Both the position numbers and the translations under genes were made by a program. Under the pieces are notes generated by a model. That model was not told where the DNA came from and made no database searches. It worked only from the letters and a program-made list of their open reading frames with translations. DNA of 8,607 nt from Lachnospiraceae bacterium (GTDB lineage: Bacteria; Bacillota; Clostridia; Lachnospirales; Lachnospiraceae): assembly GCA_017964055.1 (NCBI GenBank), contig JAGCSS010000201.1:1-8607 (forward strand), in the 5' to 3' direction. Shown here one piece after another: positions 1 to 6,175 of the stretch (its first letter is position 1; each line of letters starts with the position of its first letter).

Positions 1-663
1 TCCGAGCAGGACCTGATCGATGCGATACATGAGCTGGGCTTCGTGCCCTTTTTTGAAAATCCGATAAGGGGATTCTCGATCGAAGAGCATATCGCGCGGG
101 GCTGCTGGTATTATGACGGTGACGACGGCTTCTGGCCCGCGTGGGAATGGAAGGGACCCGTGATCAGGACTGCGCGCTGCGCCTACGGCAAGTTCATCGG
201 CGACAAGGCGGTATATATCAGCCCCGAGTGGTTCCCTGATTTTGCCAACTACCGCAGGGACGGATATGACTTTGACGCTAGATATGACGACGGACTCGCC
301 TCGCATGACGACAAGGTGCTCTTTGATCTACTCGACGCGAACGCTCCCATCATGTCAAAACCGCTCAAGGCTCTCGGCAATTACCGCAAGGGCGGCAGAA
401 AGGGCTTCGACGGTTCCGTCACGCGCCTGCAGAGGCAGTGCTACGTCCTGATCAGCGATTTCAGATATGCAGTGGACAAAACGGGTAAGGAATACGGCTG
501 GGGACTCGCAGAATATTCAACTCCCGAGCGTTTCCTCGGAGAACCGTTTACGAAAAAAGTATATGAAAGAACGCCCGAGGAATCCTATGAAAGGCTTGTC
601 GCGCATTTCAAAAAGATACTCCCCGGAGCCGATGAAAAGCTTATAGCAAAGCTGCTGAAATGA
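1..663 (+). CDS. AlkZ-related-like protein, 3' part (start lies upstream of the window)
   Basis: The reading frame is open from base 1 and ends at TGA 661-663, giving 220 visible residues. The GTG at 43 is internal: the residues before it (SEQDLIDAIHELGF) read like the N-terminal helix of the same protein, so the true start is off the window. The visible protein is rich in Trp and Tyr early on (CWYYDGDDGFWPAWEW). It then has a segment NYRRDGYDFDARYDDGLASH, a basic stretch KGGRKGFD, and ITRLQ-like residues followed by YVLISDFRY. I recall this pattern from a clostridial family annotated as AlkZ-related, meaning winged-helix proteins distantly like the YcaQ/AlkZ DNA glycosylases that unhook interstrand crosslinks. 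That assignment is from memory of the family pattern. No catalytic QxQ-type motif can be identified here, so glycosylase activity should not be assumed. An untested alternative is simply a conserved protein of unknown function. Confidence 0.7.
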   Translation, partial: SEQDLIDAIHELGFVPFFENPIRGFSIEEHIARGCWYYDGDDGFWPAWEWKGPVIRTARCAYGKFIGDKAVYISPEWFPDFANYRRDGYDFDARYDDGLASHDDKVLFDLLDANAPIMSKPLKALGNYRKGGRKGFDGSVTRLQRQCYVLISDFRYAVDKTGKEYGWGLAEYSTPERFLGEPFTKKVYERTPEESYERLVAHFKKILPGADEKLIAKLLK

Positions 664-679
664 TGCGTCTTCATTTCGC

Positions 680-708
680 TTGCATTACCTGCAACGTAGT
701 GCTATGAT
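680..708 (+). promoter_or_regulatory. Possible sigma-A-type extended -10 promoter for the small gene at 795
   Basis: TATGAT at 703-708 matches five of six bases of the -10 consensus and is preceded by TGC (700-702), the extended -10 element. TTGCAT at 680-685 lies 17 bases upstream and matches only the first three positions of a -35 box, which is tolerable with an extended -10. Transcription would begin near 715, about 80 bases before the ATG at 795. This is pattern evidence only. Confidence 0.4.
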
Positions 709-778
709 TTTGTCCTGAGGATGTATAGTAAGAAGGTATTCTTTGTTCTGTGGAGTTTTTGGTGGGGGAAAAAAGGAC

Positions 779-785
779 AAAGGAG
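779..785 (+). promoter_or_regulatory. Ribosome binding site deciding the start at 795
   Basis: AAAGGAG at 779-785 sits nine bases before ATG 795. It favours that start over the in-frame GTG at 750, which has no comparable site upstream. Confidence 0.7.
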
Positions 786-794
786 ATATTTTTT

Positions 795-998
795 ATGAAG
801 ATCAAATGGACAAACAGATTCAGCGGCGAGCAGGGTTATGTCAGAGAGATCAAGCCCGATCATTTCATCAACACCTTCGAGAAGGCCGACGGCGAGAATT
901 TCAGGAGCAGACGCGAGGCCGAGAAGGCCGTGGCTATGCTTTGCGACTGCGGTGAAGGCGTTAACAATGAGTTTGAGATCGTGACAAATAAAGATTGA
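795..998 (+). CDS. Small uncharacterised protein, 67 aa
   Basis: The protein begins MKIKWTNRFSGEQGYVREIK and ends in EFEIVTNKD before TGA 996-998. I do not recognise a family. It is highly charged and soluble-looking, with no signal peptide or membrane segment. Aromatic residues cluster in the first third (W5, F9, Y15, F24), and a likely helix follows (SRREAEKAVAMLCDCGEG). Residues C49 and C51 form a CDC pair, too little to call a metal site. The start is fixed by a good ribosome binding site at 779-785. The gene appears to stand alone, with a possible extended -10 promoter upstream and a terminator-like hairpin 9 bases after its stop. Codon use and base content resemble the neighbours, so it is probably a real native gene. 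Its function is unknown. Confidence 0.72.
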   Translation: MKIKWTNRFSGEQGYVREIKPDHFINTFEKADGENFRSRREAEKAVAMLCDCGEGVNNEFEIVTNKD

Positions 999-1007
999 AA
1001 ACACAGT

Positions 1008-1043
1008 GGCCGGTGCATTAGATTGCGCCGGCCGGCTTGTTAT
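1008..1043 (+). terminator. Probable intrinsic terminator after the small gene
   Basis: GGCCGGTGCA (1008-1017) pairs with TGCGCCGGCC (1024-1033) over 10 base pairs with one G-T wobble, around the six-base loop TTAGAT. The sequence after it (GGCTTGTTAT) is only partly T-rich, so termination may be incomplete. The hairpin starts 9 bases past the stop at 998, which is the usual place for a terminator. Confidence 0.55.
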
Positions 1044-1087
1044 CCGAATGCGGTTTGTGATTAATATTATATAAGGAGGACTTATAG

Positions 1088-1432
1088 ATGCAATTACTAA
1101 CTCTTATACTTAAAAACGACAACAAGCTCGACGAGATATTGAAAAACCTCGCGAACGAAGGTGTTCGCGGGGGAACCATACTTGAGGGCCGCGGAATGGG
1201 AGAGCAGCTCGCCAACATGGAGGACCTCCCTATGTTCGGCATGCTCCGCCACCTCTTAAAGGATGAGGAGACACCCAACTGCAAGGTTGTCATCTTCGTG
1301 CTGAAGGACGAGCAGATCGTTCATGCCCGTACCACGATCAAACGCCTTATCAATCTTAAGGAACCGAACTCGGGGATCATGTTTGAAATCCCCATCACTT
1401 ATGTATCCGGCCTCAGCGAAGCCGATCAATAA
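1088..1432 (+). CDS. PII-like (GlnB-superfamily) regulatory protein, 114 aa
   Basis: The length (114 aa) and fold pattern match the PII superfamily, which forms small trimers that bind adenine nucleotides and control partner proteins by contact. Strand 1 is MQLLTLILKN, followed by a helix (LDEILKNLANEG). The loop-entry motif is VRGGTILEGRGMG (residues about 26-38), where classical PII has a Gly-x-Thr-Val-Gly segment. A hydrophobic stretch with MFGMLRHLL stands where the T-loop would be. The second half is CKVVIFVLKD, a helix with TTIKRLI, then GIMFEIPITYVSGL. The uridylylated Tyr of classical T-loops and the TGxxGDGKIF signature are absent, so this is a PII-like protein rather than GlnB or GlnK. 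A strong ribosome binding site AAGGAGGA (1073-1080) drives translation. The next gene, a cation:proton antiporter, starts 20 bases after this stop, which suggests that the antiporter is its target. The ligand cannot be told from sequence. Confidence 0.8.
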   Translation: MQLLTLILKNDNKLDEILKNLANEGVRGGTILEGRGMGEQLANMEDLPMFGMLRHLLKDEETPNCKVVIFVLKDEQIVHARTTIKRLINLKEPNSGIMFEIPITYVSGLSEADQ

Positions 1433-1452
1433 CGAAAGAGGGATGTATTGAA

Positions 1453-2670
1453 ATGCTGCCTGATCTTAATCTGAATATACTGACCTTTCTTGCGATAGCG
1501 ATAGTATTTGCGCTGCTCTCGAGCAAGGTCATGAAGCTGGTAAAGCTTCCGAACGTTACAGGCTATCTGATCATCGGACTGCTCCTGGGGCCTTTCTGCC
1601 TAAATGTGATCCCTGCGGATGCAGTTGACACACTGAGCTTCATTCCGACCGTGGCGTTAGGCTTTATCGCCTTTTCGATCGGCGCCGAGTTTAAGCTCAG
1701 CTATCTGAAAAAAGTTGGAAAAACACCCGTTGTCATCGCTGTCTGCGAGTCTCTCGGAGCGGTACTCGTGGTCGATCTCATACTGATCGCCACCGGCAAC
1801 AATGTTCCGTTCTCGCTCTGTCTCGGTGCCATTGCCGCGGCTACCGCACCTGCGGCCACACTGATGGTCGTAAAGCAGTACAAGGCAAAGGGAGAGCTGA
1901 CCGAGACTCTGCTCGCGGTAGTGGCTATCGACGATGCCACCGCGCTCATGTTCTTCGGCATCTCAGTCGCGATCGCGCAGAGCATCGAAAACGGCGGCAC
2001 GGGCTCGATACTCATGACGATACTCAAGCCCATTGCGGAGATACTCGGCTCGCTCCTGCTCGGAGCGGTGTTCGGAGTGCTGTTCAGATTCCTCGTCAAA
2101 TGGTTCACGGGACGCGGAAACAGACTCTCCGTGACCTACGCGATGGTATTTGCCTGCATCGGCATCTCCGATCTGCTCGGACTTTCGGCGCTGCTCGCAT
2201 GCATGATCCTCGGCGCTATGCTCGTCAACACCTCGAATGTCAGCGACAAGATATTCGAGCAGACGGACCGCACGACACCGCCGCTGTTCATGCTGTTCTT
2301 CTTCCTGTCGGGTGCGGGACTTGATATCACGCTGATCCCGCAGGTAGGAGTGATCGGTATTCTCTACGTACTGTTCAGGGTTGTCGGCAAGGTCGGCGGC
2401 GCGGCTCTCGGAGGAAAGATATGCCATGCGCCCGCCAAGATACAGAAATATCTGGGCTTTACGCTCGTTCCTCAGGCCGGTGTCGCCATAGGTCTGGCAA
2501 CCACCGCGCTCAAGATAGTTCCGGACTACGGTCCGCGCATCAAGACGATCATCCTCTGCGGCACGGTAATTTACGAGCTGACGGGGCCGGTCATCACCAA
2601 ACTGGCACTGAAGGCCGCGGGTGAGATAGACGAGAGCGCTCTTGGCGGGAGTCCTGCGGCAAAGGCGTGA
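1453..2670 (+). CDS. CPA2-family cation:proton antiporter, 405 aa
   Basis: This is an integral membrane protein with about 12 predicted hydrophobic segments, which would exchange Na+ or K+ for H+ across the cytoplasmic membrane. Family marks are visible. The N-terminal segment has VTGYLIIGLLLGP (about 35-47). Residues ALGFIAFSIGAEF (68-80) match the inner helix. AIDDATAL holds the paired Asp160-Asp161 at the place of the ion-binding DD of electrogenic NapA-type members. LSALLACMILGAMLVNTS (244-261) is the second crossover helix. FRVVGKVGG provides Lys313, near the position of the NapA lysine. LVPQAGVAIGLA (338-349) replaces the usual RGEVAL-type motif. The protein stops after about 405 residues, with no C-terminal TrkA-N/RCK domain of the KefB/KefC kind. 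Regulation may instead come from the PII-like protein encoded just upstream. The ribosome binding site is AAGAGGG (1436-1442), 10 bases before the ATG. Confidence 0.9.
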   Translation: MLPDLNLNILTFLAIAIVFALLSSKVMKLVKLPNVTGYLIIGLLLGPFCLNVIPADAVDTLSFIPTVALGFIAFSIGAEFKLSYLKKVGKTPVVIAVCESLGAVLVVDLILIATGNNVPFSLCLGAIAAATAPAATLMVVKQYKAKGELTETLLAVVAIDDATALMFFGISVAIAQSIENGGTGSILMTILKPIAEILGSLLLGAVFGVLFRFLVKWFTGRGNRLSVTYAMVFACIGISDLLGLSALLACMILGAMLVNTSNVSDKIFEQTDRTTPPLFMLFFFLSGAGLDITLIPQVGVIGILYVLFRVVGKVGGAALGGKICHAPAKIQKYLGFTLVPQAGVAIGLATTALKIVPDYGPRIKTIILCGTVIYELTGPVITKLALKAAGEIDESALGGSPAAKA

Positions 2671-2677
2671 TTTTTGC

Positions 2678-2706
2678 TTGCTTTTGTTTTTTTGTTTTAT
2701 TAAAAT
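2678..2706 (+). promoter_or_regulatory. Weak candidate promoter ahead of the lipoprotein gene
   Basis: TTGCTT (2678-2683) and TAAAAT (2701-2706) are separated by 17 bases in a T-rich gap between the antiporter and the lipoprotein. The -10 matches five of six bases and the -35 only three. The implied start near 2713 leaves a very short leader before ATG 2724, so the genes may instead be read through from upstream. Confidence 0.25.
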
Positions 2707-2713
2707 TGAATGC

Positions 2714-2720
2714 AGGGGGA
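2714..2720 (+). promoter_or_regulatory. Ribosome binding site deciding the start at 2724
   Basis: AGGGGGA at 2714-2720 lies immediately before ATG 2724. The in-frame GTG at 2667 overlaps the antiporter stop and would put a Phe/Cys-rich stretch ahead of a normal lipoprotein signal, so 2724 is preferred. Confidence 0.6.
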
Positions 2721-2723
2721 TTT

Positions 2724-3728
2724 ATGCTGAAAAAACCTGATTTTAAACGGGCATGTCTTATTATCGCGGCGGTGTTTGTTCTGACCGCGTTTTCGGCATG
2801 CACGCATAAAACCGAAGACCCTGCGAATGATACGACGGCGACTCCGACGCAGCAGGCCACGGGCGTGACTTCTTCGCCCACGCCGGATACTGCCGATACG
2901 GGCACTCCGACACCTGCCGGCAGCGCGACTCCCACTCCGACCGATGTGCAGGAACCTACGGACGAGCCTCTGCCGACGCTGATGGAGACCGATCCCGATG
3001 ACGATGATTCTTCCTCTGTCGCCGGGAGCGACTTAAAGCCCACGGCCGGCCCCGATGATACGCCTGCGGCTCCCACGCCGACAAAGGCGCCCGTCGATGT
3101 TCCCGAAACGGACGAACAGCGCACGTCGGACTGGCAGGAGACATTCCTTGTATGGATACCCGAGTTTACGGGCGGCATATATCACGGTTTTTCCGCGGAG
3201 GAGACCTTTGACAGGGCACACTTTGCGGGAGTGGATCCCGAAGACGTGCTCGCTTATATAGCGGAGCTTGAGGCAGCAGGGTTTGTAAACGGGGCAAAGA
3301 GTGATTCGCATGCGTCACGCATCGCGTACTCCGCGCTCAATGCGGACAACTGGGCCGTGGAGGTCGATTACGGCGAGGGACAGCTTACCGTTGGTTCGGG
3401 CTATTATCCCGATGACAGGGGGAGTGAGGAACGGCTCGAGCATATCTGGACGGTCACCGCGCTCGCGGATCTTCCGAGATTTACGGCAGGGACATTCGCA
3501 TCGGACGGCGAGACCTCGGACGGCAGCGCATATCACGCGATAATCCGGGATGTCGCGGAGGACGACGTAAGAGCATACACGGTACTGCTCGCTGAGGCGG
3601 GATACACCGTGGACGCGGACGAAGGCGACGCGGACGGATTCATATGGTATTCTGCGGAGAACGCCGACGGCGGTTTCTGCGACCTGACATATTATGACGG
3701 CATATTAAAGATCGAAGGCGGGAGATAA
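2724..3728 (+). CDS. Lipoprotein with Thr/Pro-rich linker and duplicated C-terminal domain, 334 aa
   Basis: The N-terminus has lysines (MLKKPDFKR), a hydrophobic core (LIIAAVFVLTA) and a lipobox FSAC ending at Cys26. It should therefore be exported, lipidated and held on the outer face of the membrane. Residues about 30-130 form a low-complexity linker rich in Thr, Pro, Asp and Ala with repeated TPTP elements and an acidic run PDDDD, typical of wall-spanning spacers. The rest holds two related units. Unit 1 is about residues 145-224 and unit 2 about 250-332. Both contain PxFTxG, EDVxAYxxxLxxAG, YSAxNAD and a final YxxGxLxxxG. Units of this kind, with a YSAxNADG-like core, occur in other clostridial lipoproteins that I remember as poorly characterised. 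No catalytic motif is visible, so a binding or structural role is the more likely guess. The last base of its stop TAA is the first base of the next start codon. Confidence 0.82.
   Translation: MLKKPDFKRACLIIAAVFVLTAFSACTHKTEDPANDTTATPTQQATGVTSSPTPDTADTGTPTPAGSATPTPTDVQEPTDEPLPTLMETDPDDDDSSSVAGSDLKPTAGPDDTPAAPTPTKAPVDVPETDEQRTSDWQETFLVWIPEFTGGIYHGFSAEETFDRAHFAGVDPEDVLAYIAELEAAGFVNGAKSDSHASRIAYSALNADNWAVEVDYGEGQLTVGSGYYPDDRGSEERLEHIWTVTALADLPRFTAGTFASDGETSDGSAYHAIIRDVAEDDVRAYTVLLAEAGYTVDADEGDADGFIWYSAENADGGFCDLTYYDGILKIEGGR
3156..3395 (+). repeat. Protein repeat unit 1 of the lipoprotein
   Basis: This encodes residues 145-224, from IPEFTGG to GQLTVG. It aligns with unit 2 at the PxFTxG opening, the EDVLAYIAELEAAGF helix, YSALNAD and the closing strand. 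The similarity is seen at protein level only. Confidence 0.65.
3471..3719 (+). repeat. Protein repeat unit 2 of the lipoprotein
   Basis: This encodes residues 250-332, from LPRFTAG to the closing strand GILKIEG. It shares with unit 1 the spacing from PxFTxG through EDDVRAYTVLLAEAGY to YSAENADGG. The DNA has diverged, so the duplication is old. Confidence 0.65.
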
Positions 3729-4423
3729 TGGATTCACTGAAGGTCTATATTGTGGATACGCATGACGAGAGCTTTACGGAAAACCGTGAGGCTTTATCCC
3801 GCATGCTCTCCCCTTACCGCAGGGCCAAGCTTGAGCGGTTTGCGTCCCCGGGTGCGGAGGCGGCTGCGTCGCGCCGTGCGAACAATTATGATCTCTGCCT
3901 TGCGGCGGGACTCGTGACCGACATCGGGCTCAGGGCTTACGGCCTAAACGAGCGCGACATGAAGTACGGGACCGCGGCGGGAGGCAAACCCATTTTCCTG
4001 AACCATCCCGAGATCCGCTTCAATATCTCGCATGCGGGACATTACGCGGTCGCGGCTTTTTCGGACGAATACGAGCCGGGCATCGATATCGAGGACTGCA
4101 GGCGGATCAGCAACCGCATCATTTTCGGCATATTCGGTGAGGAGGAACGCCGCCTCATCATGGAGGCGCCCGATGAGGCGACCAGGATGCAGATGTTCGG
4201 ACGCATCTGGACCGTCAGGGAGGCATTTGTCAAATCCACCGGACTCGGGCTGGCCACTCCGAGAGACGCATACGGGACGGTCATGAAGGACGGCAGGCTC
4301 GCGATCACGCAGAGGGTCTGCGAGGGAGAGTTCGGCACCAGAGAGCTGAGCCCGATCGGGGATTACTGTATTTCCGTCGTGGCCGGCAAAAACATAAATT
4401 TTGAAAGACAGGCAAGAGGTTGA
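3728..4423 (+). CDS. Sfp-type 4'-phosphopantetheinyl transferase, 231 aa
   Basis: The enzyme moves phosphopantetheine from coenzyme A to a serine on carrier proteins of non-ribosomal peptide, polyketide or fatty acid synthesis. The full superfamily signature is present. GGKPIF (85-90) and FNISHAG (98-104) lead to GIDIEDC (118-124), where Asp120 and Glu122 are the expected Mg2+ ligands. WTVREAFVKSTGLGL (161-175) supplies Glu165 and Lys169. The length of about 230 residues is that of the Sfp type and not the roughly 120-residue AcpS type. It begins on the ATG at 3728, overlapping the lipoprotein stop by one base (TAATG), with GGGAG at 3720-3724 as the ribosome binding site, so the two are probably translationally coupled. 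No carrier protein, synthetase or synthase gene is in the window, so its substrate must be encoded elsewhere. Confidence 0.92.
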   Translation: MDSLKVYIVDTHDESFTENREALSRMLSPYRRAKLERFASPGAEAAASRRANNYDLCLAAGLVTDIGLRAYGLNERDMKYGTAAGGKPIFLNHPEIRFNISHAGHYAVAAFSDEYEPGIDIEDCRRISNRIIFGIFGEEERRLIMEAPDEATRMQMFGRIWTVREAFVKSTGLGLATPRDAYGTVMKDGRLAITQRVCEGEFGTRELSPIGDYCISVVAGKNINFERQARG

Positions 4424-4429
4424 CATTAT

Positions 4430-4834
4430 ATGAAAAAGGTTATTACTTACGGAACTTACGATCTGCTCCATGTCGGGCACATCAATCTGCTGCGCCGCGC
4501 GAAGGAGCTCGGCGATTATCTGATCGTGGTTGTTTCATCCGATGAGTTCAACGCGATCAAGGGCAAAAAAGCTTATTACAGCTTTGAGGACCGCAAGAAG
4601 ATCCTTGAGGCTGTTAAATATGTGGACGAGGTTCTGCCGGAGTACACCTGGGAACAGAAGATCGACGACGTTGTGAAGAACAATGTCGATGTTTTTGTTA
4701 TGGGCGACGACTGGGCAGGCAAATTCGACTTCCTCAAGGATTACTGCGAAGTCGTTTATCTGCCGCGCACAGAAGGCATTTCCACGAGTAAGATCAAAGA
4801 GGATCTGGGTCTCACAGGGTCGAAGGAAGACTGA
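4430..4834 (+). CDS. tagD: Glycerol-3-phosphate cytidylyltransferase, 134 aa
   Basis: This cytosolic enzyme joins glycerol 3-phosphate and CTP to give CDP-glycerol and pyrophosphate. CDP-glycerol is the donor for wall teichoic acid or for glycerol phosphate in surface polysaccharides. The protein closely follows Bacillus TagD. GTYDLLHVGHINLL carries the nucleotidyltransferase HxGH motif at residues 15-18. VMGDDWAGKFDFLK (95-108) and RTEGISTSKIK (113-123) are the other family signatures, and the length is normal for the family. The start codon lies 6 bases after the phosphopantetheinyl transferase stop, with AAGAGGT (4414-4420) inside the end of that gene as the ribosome binding site. No teichoic acid polymerase or glycosyltransferase is nearby, so the polymer served is not shown here. 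Confidence 0.93.
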   Translation: MKKVITYGTYDLLHVGHINLLRRAKELGDYLIVVVSSDEFNAIKGKKAYYSFEDRKKILEAVKYVDEVLPEYTWEQKIDDVVKNNVDVFVMGDDWAGKFDFLKDYCEVVYLPRTEGISTSKIKEDLGLTGSKED

Positions 4835-4857
4835 AGCTGCGCGCATTTAGGGTCGGG

Positions 4858-4869
4858 GAATAATTATTC
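4858..4869. promoter_or_regulatory. AT-rich palindrome just before the lysA ribosome binding site
   Basis: GAATAATTATTC is a perfect 12-base palindrome ending directly at the AGGAGAG ribosome binding site (4870-4876). It could be an operator half-site pair. By base statistics about two perfect 12-base palindromes are expected by chance in a window this size, so this is weak evidence. Confidence 0.2.
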
Positions 4870-4883
4870 AGGAGAGAAAGATT

Positions 4884-6170
4884 ATGCATGAGATCGCAAA
4901 AGAGAAGATTCCGTTCGTGACCAGAGAGATGGTCGAAGAGATCGAGAAAAAGTACCCGACGCCTTTTCATATTTACGACGAAAAGGGCATCAGGCAGAAC
5001 GCGCGCAGGCTCAAGGAGGCTTTTGCGTGGAACAAGGGCTTCAAGGAGTTCTTTGCCGTTAAGGCGACCCCGAACCCCTTCATCATCAAGATATTAAAGG
5101 AAGAGGGCTGCGGTGTGGACTGCGCCTCGATACAGGAGCTCTATCTTGCCGAAGCGGTCGGCATGGGCGAGGGAGACATCATGTTCTCATCGAACGAGAC
5201 TCCCGCGGGCGAGTTCACAAAGGCCAGACAGCTCGGTGCCTACATCAATCTTGACGACATCACGATGATCGATTTCCTTGATAAGGAATGCGGCATCCCC
5301 GAGACGGTTTTCTGCCGTTTCAATCCCGGCGGATTCTACAACGTTTCGAACGGCATCATGGACAATCCCGGCGATTCCAAGTGCGGCATGACCAGGCATC
5401 AGATCGCGGATGCGTTCCGCAGGCTTAAGGGTCTCGGAGTCAAGAAGTTCGGTATCCATGCTTTCCTGTGCAGCGGTGCCGTGACCAACGATTATTATCC
5501 GATGCTCGCAAAGGACCTCTTCCAGCTCGCTGTGGAGCTGAAGGAGGAGACCGACGCGGACATCTGCTATATCAACCTTTCCGGCGGTGTCGGAATTCCC
5601 TACCGTCCCGGAGTTAAGGCATGCGACATCATGAAGATCGGCGAGGGCGTGCGTGCCGCATATGAGGAGGTCATCACTCCCGCGGGCATGGAGGTCGCGA
5701 TCTTCACGGAGCTCGGACGCTTCATGCTGGCGCCTTACGGACACCTTATCGTAAAGGCGATCCACGAGAAGCACATCTATAAGGAATACATCGGTGTCAA
5801 CGCCTGCGCGGCGAACCTTATGCGTCCCGCGATGTACGGCGCTTACCACCATATCACGGTCCTCGGCAAGGAAGACGCCGAGCCCGACCATAAGTACGAC
5901 GTTGTGGGCAATCTTTGCGAGAACAACGATAAATTCGCGATAGACCGGGATCTGCCGAGGATCGACATGGGAGATTATCTCTGCATCCACGATACCGGAG
6001 CTCACGGTTTCGCGATGGGCTACAATTACAACGGCATGCTCCGTTCGGCAGAGCTTCTGCTGCGCGAAGACGGAGAGGTGCAGCTCATCAGGCGCGCGGA
6101 AACAGCGAAGGATTACTTCGCGACCTTTGATTTCTGCGACGTTATGAAGAATGCCGGCTATAAGAAATAA
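4884..6170 (+). CDS. lysA: Diaminopimelate decarboxylase family enzyme (fold type III, PLP), 428 aa
   Basis: LysA removes CO2 from meso-diaminopimelate to give L-lysine, the last step of bacterial lysine synthesis. The alanine-racemase-type barrel begins with FHIYDEKGIRQN. FFAVKATPNP supplies Lys60, which should bind PLP, and GCGVDCASIQEL (75-86) follows. IHAFLCSG (191-198) keeps the family His192, although the usual HxGS is altered. NLSGGVGIPYRPG (231-243) is the glycine-rich phosphate loop. TELGRFM (275-281) stands for the usual EPGR and keeps Glu276 and Arg279. ACAANLMRPAMYGAYH (307-322), NLCENNDKFA (343-352, Cys345 and Glu346) and GYNYNG with Tyr382 complete the active site. This combination matches a clostridial sub-branch usually annotated as diaminopimelate decarboxylase. 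A related amino acid decarboxylase is the alternative. The gene starts 49 bases after tagD with a strong AGGAGAG site, so it may be in the same transcript. Confidence 0.85.
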   Translation: MHEIAKEKIPFVTREMVEEIEKKYPTPFHIYDEKGIRQNARRLKEAFAWNKGFKEFFAVKATPNPFIIKILKEEGCGVDCASIQELYLAEAVGMGEGDIMFSSNETPAGEFTKARQLGAYINLDDITMIDFLDKECGIPETVFCRFNPGGFYNVSNGIMDNPGDSKCGMTRHQIADAFRRLKGLGVKKFGIHAFLCSGAVTNDYYPMLAKDLFQLAVELKEETDADICYINLSGGVGIPYRPGVKACDIMKIGEGVRAAYEEVITPAGMEVAIFTELGRFMLAPYGHLIVKAIHEKHIYKEYIGVNACAANLMRPAMYGAYHHITVLGKEDAEPDHKYDVVGNLCENNDKFAIDRDLPRIDMGDYLCIHDTGAHGFAMGYNYNGMLRSAELLLREDGEVQLIRRAETAKDYFATFDFCDVMKNAGYKK

Positions 6171-6175
6171 CAACA

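Noticed and set aside
680..694. Small inverted repeat TTGCA/TGCAA after the first gene
   Set aside because: A five-base stem without a T-run is too weak to call a terminator, and it overlaps the candidate promoter.
1037..1070. Possible promoter before the PII-like gene (TTGTTA with TATTAT)
   Set aside because: The spacing between the two boxes is 22 bases, too long, and at proper spacing the -10 match is poor. The gene surely needs a promoter or read-through, but this one is not convincing.
1150..1169. Inverted repeat CGCGAAC/GTTCGCG inside the PII-like gene
   Set aside because: It is seven base pairs within codons for conserved residues. It is probably a by-product of coding sequence.
1963..2427. 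Antisense open frame of 154 codons within the antiporter gene
   Set aside because: Its product is a Glu/Arg-rich low-complexity shadow of a membrane protein gene read backwards, with no independent support.
2659..2700. Possible weak terminator after the antiporter (GCAAA/TTTGC followed by T-rich sequence)
   Set aside because: The stem is only five base pairs and AT-rich with a nine-base loop. The T-rich run alone does not make a terminator.
2835..3100. Repetitive ACTCCGAC-like DNA in the lipoprotein gene, considered as a tandem repeat or CRISPR-like array
   Set aside because: The repetition is irregular, has no constant unit length or spacers, and encodes the Thr/Pro-rich linker.
2594..3178. 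Antisense open frame of 194 codons over the lipoprotein linker
   Set aside because: Its Gly/Val/Ser-rich repeats are the complement of the Thr/Pro-rich sense linker.
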